DNA from: Scolanthus callimorphus
Lineage: Eukaryota > Cnidaria > Anthozoa > Actiniaria > Edwardsiidae
Assembly (NCBI GenBank): GCA_033964015.1
Contig: CM066925.1
Location: 10,090,204 to 10,154,203, forward strand
Length of the DNA stretch: 64,000 bases
Direction of reading: 5' to 3'
Of the stretch, positions 35,601 to 41,600 are shown in pieces. The stretch's first letter is position 1; each line of letters begins with the position of its first letter. Under the pieces are notes generated by a model. That model searched no databases and was not told where the DNA came from. It was given only the letters and a program-made list of their open reading frames with translations. The position numbers and the translations under genes are program-made.

Positions 35601-38600
35601 GGAAAATTTGCGAGATAAGCGAAATAAGGTCTCAGAGTAGGTCTAGGGTCTCTGCTAGTGAGGTAACGATAAAAGTAAGCGAATTCAATCCGCCTTAACC
35701 TCATGTTATGTCGGCCAATCCTTTGGTCTAAGTTTTAGTTGAGGTGTTGTCATAGAAAAAAAACGACTTTGGCGCCTGTGTGTCTGTTCTCGAAACATTC
35801 TGCACGCTTTTTTTGCTCGAAAAGGGCGTGCGTTACCATGGAATCTTAGACAGAGAATTTGTTTGCGATTTGCAACGGCTGTTACATTAAAAAAATGCCT
35901 TTTTGGATTCAATAATGAAATCAGTAATGAACTAATGAATTGAGTATTCAACTCTAGTGGGGCACGCTTCATGTCTTTTGGCTGTAAGCGAATCTAGTGC
36001 AATATTTTCGTTTGTATTTCAAGATTTCTAAACTAAAGATTTCCCTGATAGTAGAGTGATGTGTAGACTTGCTCCATGTCGACCTCTCATCGGATACTGG
36101 GGACAGCGAGCGAAGCGAGCCGAGGGGAGGAAATGAGTCGCTAAGCGACTAAACCGCGTGACGAGTGTTTTCTCTTTAAAGAGCCTGTGTTGCCGTAGCC
36201 GTCTTTTCACAGCATAGCAACATACCAAGTCGGAGAGAATCCATTTCCAACGGCTGATTTAGAGAATACAGAACAATTTTCTCGATTGAATTTGGTAAAT
36301 CAAATCTGAAACCTTGTTTTTAGATGATACTTTAAAGATTTCTACGCAAATTCGTCTTCTAGTATGAAGAAAACAATAACAAAGGAGTGGCTGACACGGG
36401 CTCTTTAATTTCTCACTCTCTGTCTACGTTTTGTTTTAGCTTGTAATACGCACTTTCAAGTCGCGCGAGGGTTTGCAAACGTTCATCAATCAACAAATAT
36501 CACAGGTTTGTATATCAAACAACTAAAATCTAATGTGGCGTTTATTCAGCGTACGTACAATGGTGCAAAAAGACGGACGATATAGCGACAGTGCAGGAAG
36601 AGTGGATAGTAGAAAATGTAGACAGAAACCATATTTACTGCGATTTTCATAATTCTGCGCGAACTCTACACCGACCAACCAACCGCGGTTTGGCTTCCGT
36701 CAATCAGACGAGTGAACAACTTTGGGTGGTTTCACGGAGGCTTTGATAGATCTTGTGAACCGATAGGGGTTAGCTAGCCTTTAGAACACATTTTTTCACT
36801 GTAAAATGCAAACCACACTCAGAAACATGCCTGGACTTGACTTAAAAGGTTTGATTGACGGAAGCCAAAACACAGTTTGGTATATGGAAATGCCAAGCTG
36901 GAGTTCGCAGAATTATGAAAATCGCAGTAACGGGAAGAGCAGAAATAACGTTTTTAATATCTTTTCTTGACGTTTTATGTAGTTGCAGTTATTTCTCAAA
37001 CGTGTGAAAAGCATTCACTTCACTCCCTTCCCTTGTATGGTTGGCCAGGTTTTTACCCTGTCTTTAAATTTCTTGGTTCTTGGAATTGTATTGCAGTTTG
37101 AAGGAGACGGACGTAGCGGGTGTATATTGTTACTCTACTCGGCCATCCTATCAAGATCAATAGAAAAGTAAGACATTGTACAATAGAAATATTTTCCCCG
37201 CAGACCAAGACGGAGATGGTCCTTTTGGGCTCCAATTGTGTGCGTCCTTTTCATTAACACCTGCTGACCCTTGCTCGCTATTGCTCTCCTTTGCTCGCCA
37301 TACACTGTTGTTCACCTTTTCATCGTTCACTGTTGCTGATCATCCTCGCTCACAGTTGCTCACGCTTGCGCACCATTCACCGTTGCTCGCCATTCACTGT
37401 TGCTAATCCACCGTTCACTGTTGCTCTCCCTTGCTCACCATTCACTGTTGTTCACCCTTGGTCACCGTAGCTCAGCATTCACTGTTGCTCTCCCTTGCTC
37501 ACCATTCACTGTTGCTCTCCCTTGCTCACCATTCACTGTTGCTCTCCCTTGCTCACCATTCACTGTTGCTCTCCCTTGCTCACCATTCACTGTTGCTCTC
37601 CCTTGCTGACCATTCACTGTTGCTCTCCCTTGCTCACCATTCACTGTTGCTCTCCCTTGCTCACCATTCACTGTTGCTCTCCCTTGCTCACCATTCACTG
37701 TTGCTCTCCCTTGCTCACCATTCACTGTTGCTCTCCCTTGCTCACCATTCACTGTTGCTCTCCCTTGCACACCATTCACTGTTGCTCTCCCTTGCTCGCC
37801 ATTCACCCTTGCTCACCCATGTTCACCATTCACTGTTGCTCATCGTTGCGCATCCCTGCTCACCATTCACTGTTGCTCTCCCTTGCTCACCATTCACTGT
37901 TGCTCTCCCTTGCTCACCATTCACTGTTGCTCTCCCTTGCTCACCATTCACTGTTGCTCTCCCTTGCTCACCATTCACTGTTGCTCTCCCTTGCTCACCA
38001 TTCACTGTTGCTCTCCCTTGCTCACCATTCACTGTTGCTCTCCCTTGCTCACCATTCACTGTTGCTCTCCCTTGCTCACCATTCACTGTTGCTCTCCCTT
38101 GCTCACCATTCACTGTTGCTCTCCCTTGCTGACCATTCACTGTTGCTCTCCCTTGCTCACCATTCACTGTTGCTCTCCCTTGCTCACCATTCACTGTTGC
38201 TCTCCCTTGCTCACCATTCACTGTTGCTCTCCCTTGCTCACCATTCACTGTTGCTATCCCTTGCTCGCAATTCACCCTTGCTCACCCTTGCTCACCATTC
38301 ACTGTTGCTCACCCTTGCGCACCATTCATTGTTGCAATGAACGCACGGTTCGCACGAGTGTCAGAACTTCTGCGAGAGCGCATGCATGGTAATCCCACCA
38401 CATAAAACACTGTGAACCGCTAGCGATTTAAAGTAGTACTAGCTGATGCCCGTGAAAAATTCACGGAGTGTAAGGGGGAAATTTATTTTACTTAAAGTGT
38501 TCTCTGTTTTAAAAAAACGGAAAAAAGTCACAATGGCCATATGGATGTGGGGAGGGGTTCATTTTTTCTCCCTTTCATGAACTGCTGGATTTACATTACT

Positions 38601-41600
38601 AATAACCTCCCATCAGCATGAGTACCCCGTCCCACCATTCCGAAATAAATGACGTGAGCCCAAAAGGATTTTTTTGCATTGGTCTCCCTGATTGGTGCGA
38701 CAAAATCACGCTATAGGGCGAATGTAGGGTGACGCATGAGGTCCCTATTGGATTATAAAGCCTTATAAAGGTCTGTAATTATCCGCGCAGTATCCTCCCA
38801 ATGCTATCATAACATGCCATGGTTACTTCACAGAGTGATCTCCGATATGGATGAGCCTACTAACAAACTGATGGGAGCGCATGGGTATTGCACACAGGTA
38901 AAGTGATTCAATGGTAAAAAAAAATCGCAATCCGTTTCCATCCGTTCAATAGCAAAGCAAAATACTGCAATTGTGTGCTTGATCTGGCAGTTAAGGCAAC
39001 CCTGAACGGCTGTTTTGCTTAATTTGTTTTATTGAACTTCATTTAAGTTAACTAAATCAACCATAAAATCGCAACATCCCCTCTTAAACGCCGCTTCGAC
39101 GTCTTCGGCTCCGCTGTTGGTCTCGCCATGACCCATTTCATTCCCCAAGAAGGTCATATGTCCATATTTATGTCTTATTTTTCTGGTATTTTATGTCTGC
39201 AGGAGATGGTTAATTTATTGATGACAGGCAAAGCTGTGTCTAACGTCTTTGATAACGTCGTCGAGCTCGATTCAGGCGGAGGTGAAAAGGTGAGGAATTT
39301 TCGGAGATTACATTGCTGAGGTCATTCTGGTTTATGCTATCCCATTCTCGTGCGGGATCGTACAAGTAAAAAGGCGCATTGCATGCTCTCCGCTTTTGTG
39401 ATCACGTGGTCACCGCGTGACAGCGATTCATAGTCACCTGTTCAATGAGTGATGGTGATAGTTTGCTCTTTGCTTGTGATTGGCTGACGGGAAAACCATT
39501 CGGCAGCAACTTGTAATTTCCCTCGATTGGCGGTCTTACTGTCATTTGAAATGTTCTCTGTAGTGTAACAGGAAATAAAGCAATGGTGTGGGTCAAGTGA
39601 ATGACGCTGCTTAATGCTATCTATCTATCCCCATGTACGGCAACCCCTCTTATGAGGGTATTTGCAGGATTATTTTAAAATTAGTTCTCATTTCTTCTGA
39701 TTTTTCCCAGATGAGACTGAAAGGAATCGACAAGCAGGCGGATATTGGCTTTCTCTCTTTGTTCGAACATTACGGCTCTTGCCAGGTTAGTGCACGATAC
39801 ATTTTTTGTAATCATAAACCTAGTGTTTAGCCAAGCGTTACGGCGGTGGCCGCACAGATCACCGCTATGGCCCGGGCTCGACTCCCGGCCGGGGCAGAGG
39901 AGACAATAAACCGAGGTACTGTCTTGCCTTCACTACCCTACCCAGTTCCAGGATAGGGGGTAGAGGGAGAGGGACGTTAAAGAACAACTGAGAACATGTA
40001 AGCATTAACTCGGGTTCGTCCTGCCATATAATACTCATGGAAAGTAGATAAATGAAATTTCAGAGCTCACCACCTTGTTTGAGTACAATAATAGGAAATC
40101 CCATGTCATGTACAATTCTATACAATTCCCTATATATTTTATATAAACTTTGAAATGTACTTTGAAAGCTTTGAAAAAAGGCATCTTAATAGACCAGGTT
40201 CGAATTACGCTCCAATGCTCACAAGACAAAAGCTTCAAATCGAGGCTTTCTCCAAGTTCTAATACATTTACAGTAATTTCAGAAGAAAGCCTCGACTTGA
40301 GGTTATTGTTTGTAGGCATTGGAGCGTAATTCGAACATGGCCTATTGTGTTTGTAGTCTCCTACACAGCCGGTGTTTTGTGTCGGTCACGCAACGCGAGG
40401 GAAGCGTTTCGTGACCGACACAAAATACGGGCTGTGTAGGAGACTATTATGTTTGTCCTACTCTTTCCTGGATAGATGGTCATCAACTATAAAAGTTCCG
40501 TCTTTAATACCTATATGGGTCGTGTGTAGCGATAGTCGCTTGATATGTATTATTCTCTATTTCTCGCTAGGTGGGCGTGAACTATAAAGGCCCCATCTTA
40601 CCTATATGGGTGGTGTGTAGCGAGAGTCACTTCAGTGTTCTGTTCTCGACTCAGCGAGATCTACTTGAAAACTGGTAAGACCGGAAGTGACGTCAAGCGG
40701 TCAAAACTTCACTTCGAGACCCACCACCTTTTTCTTTTGCTTTATTTTCTTTTCTTTCCGCAAATCTGATTTTAACCTCAAATAACCAGACATTTTGAGT
40801 TGCAAATAAGGAAAATCTATTGTCCAAGCTCTTTTGCAAGGAACGGCTCATAATGAAACTGGCGTATCTCCTAGGTCTAAGGGGCTTACTTTTCGTTTAG
40901 TTCCACAATCACGTGCGGTCGGTTCTGTTTGTCAACACTCTCTCTGACGATATCGGGCGGGGGGCGTAACGGGGGGGGGGGGGGTCCCTGGGGTGCATGT
41001 GACCCCCTCTTTTTGGAAGAGAAATACAGTAAACATTAAGAAAAAATTTGGAATGCTGGAAAGGGCCTCCATAGACATGGACATAGACAATCTTTATTGG
41101 CACCTTGTAAAATACATACATTTGTACAGATGTGACCCCCACCCCCCCTTCTCAAACCCTCCCCTCCCTTCTCAAATCATGGCTACACCCCTGTCGGGTC
41201 AACGAGGGATGGAGTGACCCGACAATTTTATAATGCTATTAACAAAACGCATCTGTATACTTGTATTTATCAGGAGATTAAAGAAATTTGACTTGTTCTA
41301 TTATGATGGTCTCGCGCGACAAGATGAAGAAATACGGCTGACCGTGGGTAAGTTTATTTGTTATTTTATAAAAGCCACAATACTAACGAATGACGGCAAG
41401 ACCCCACAATATTCACGGCTATAAAATAGAACAGCCCACTGTTGAACAATGTGACTTATTTTCCAGTGAGCAATCCTAATCAAACAAATTCTAATCAACT
41501 CAGCTCAATGTCATCGTGTCTGTCTGTCTCTGTTTTTAAATTGTTTCTTTTGTTATTTTATTTTGGTCCTCTTATTCGCAACAGATAAGTGTGGTCATTA

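Noticed and set aside
37400..38392. Long overlapping ORFs of Leu/His/Ser and Gly/Glu/Gln/Asn repeats on both strands
   Set aside because: They follow from a stop-free 27-bp repeat whose period is a multiple of three; several frames are open at once, the array lies in a MINDY4 intron, and no non-repeat domain is attached.
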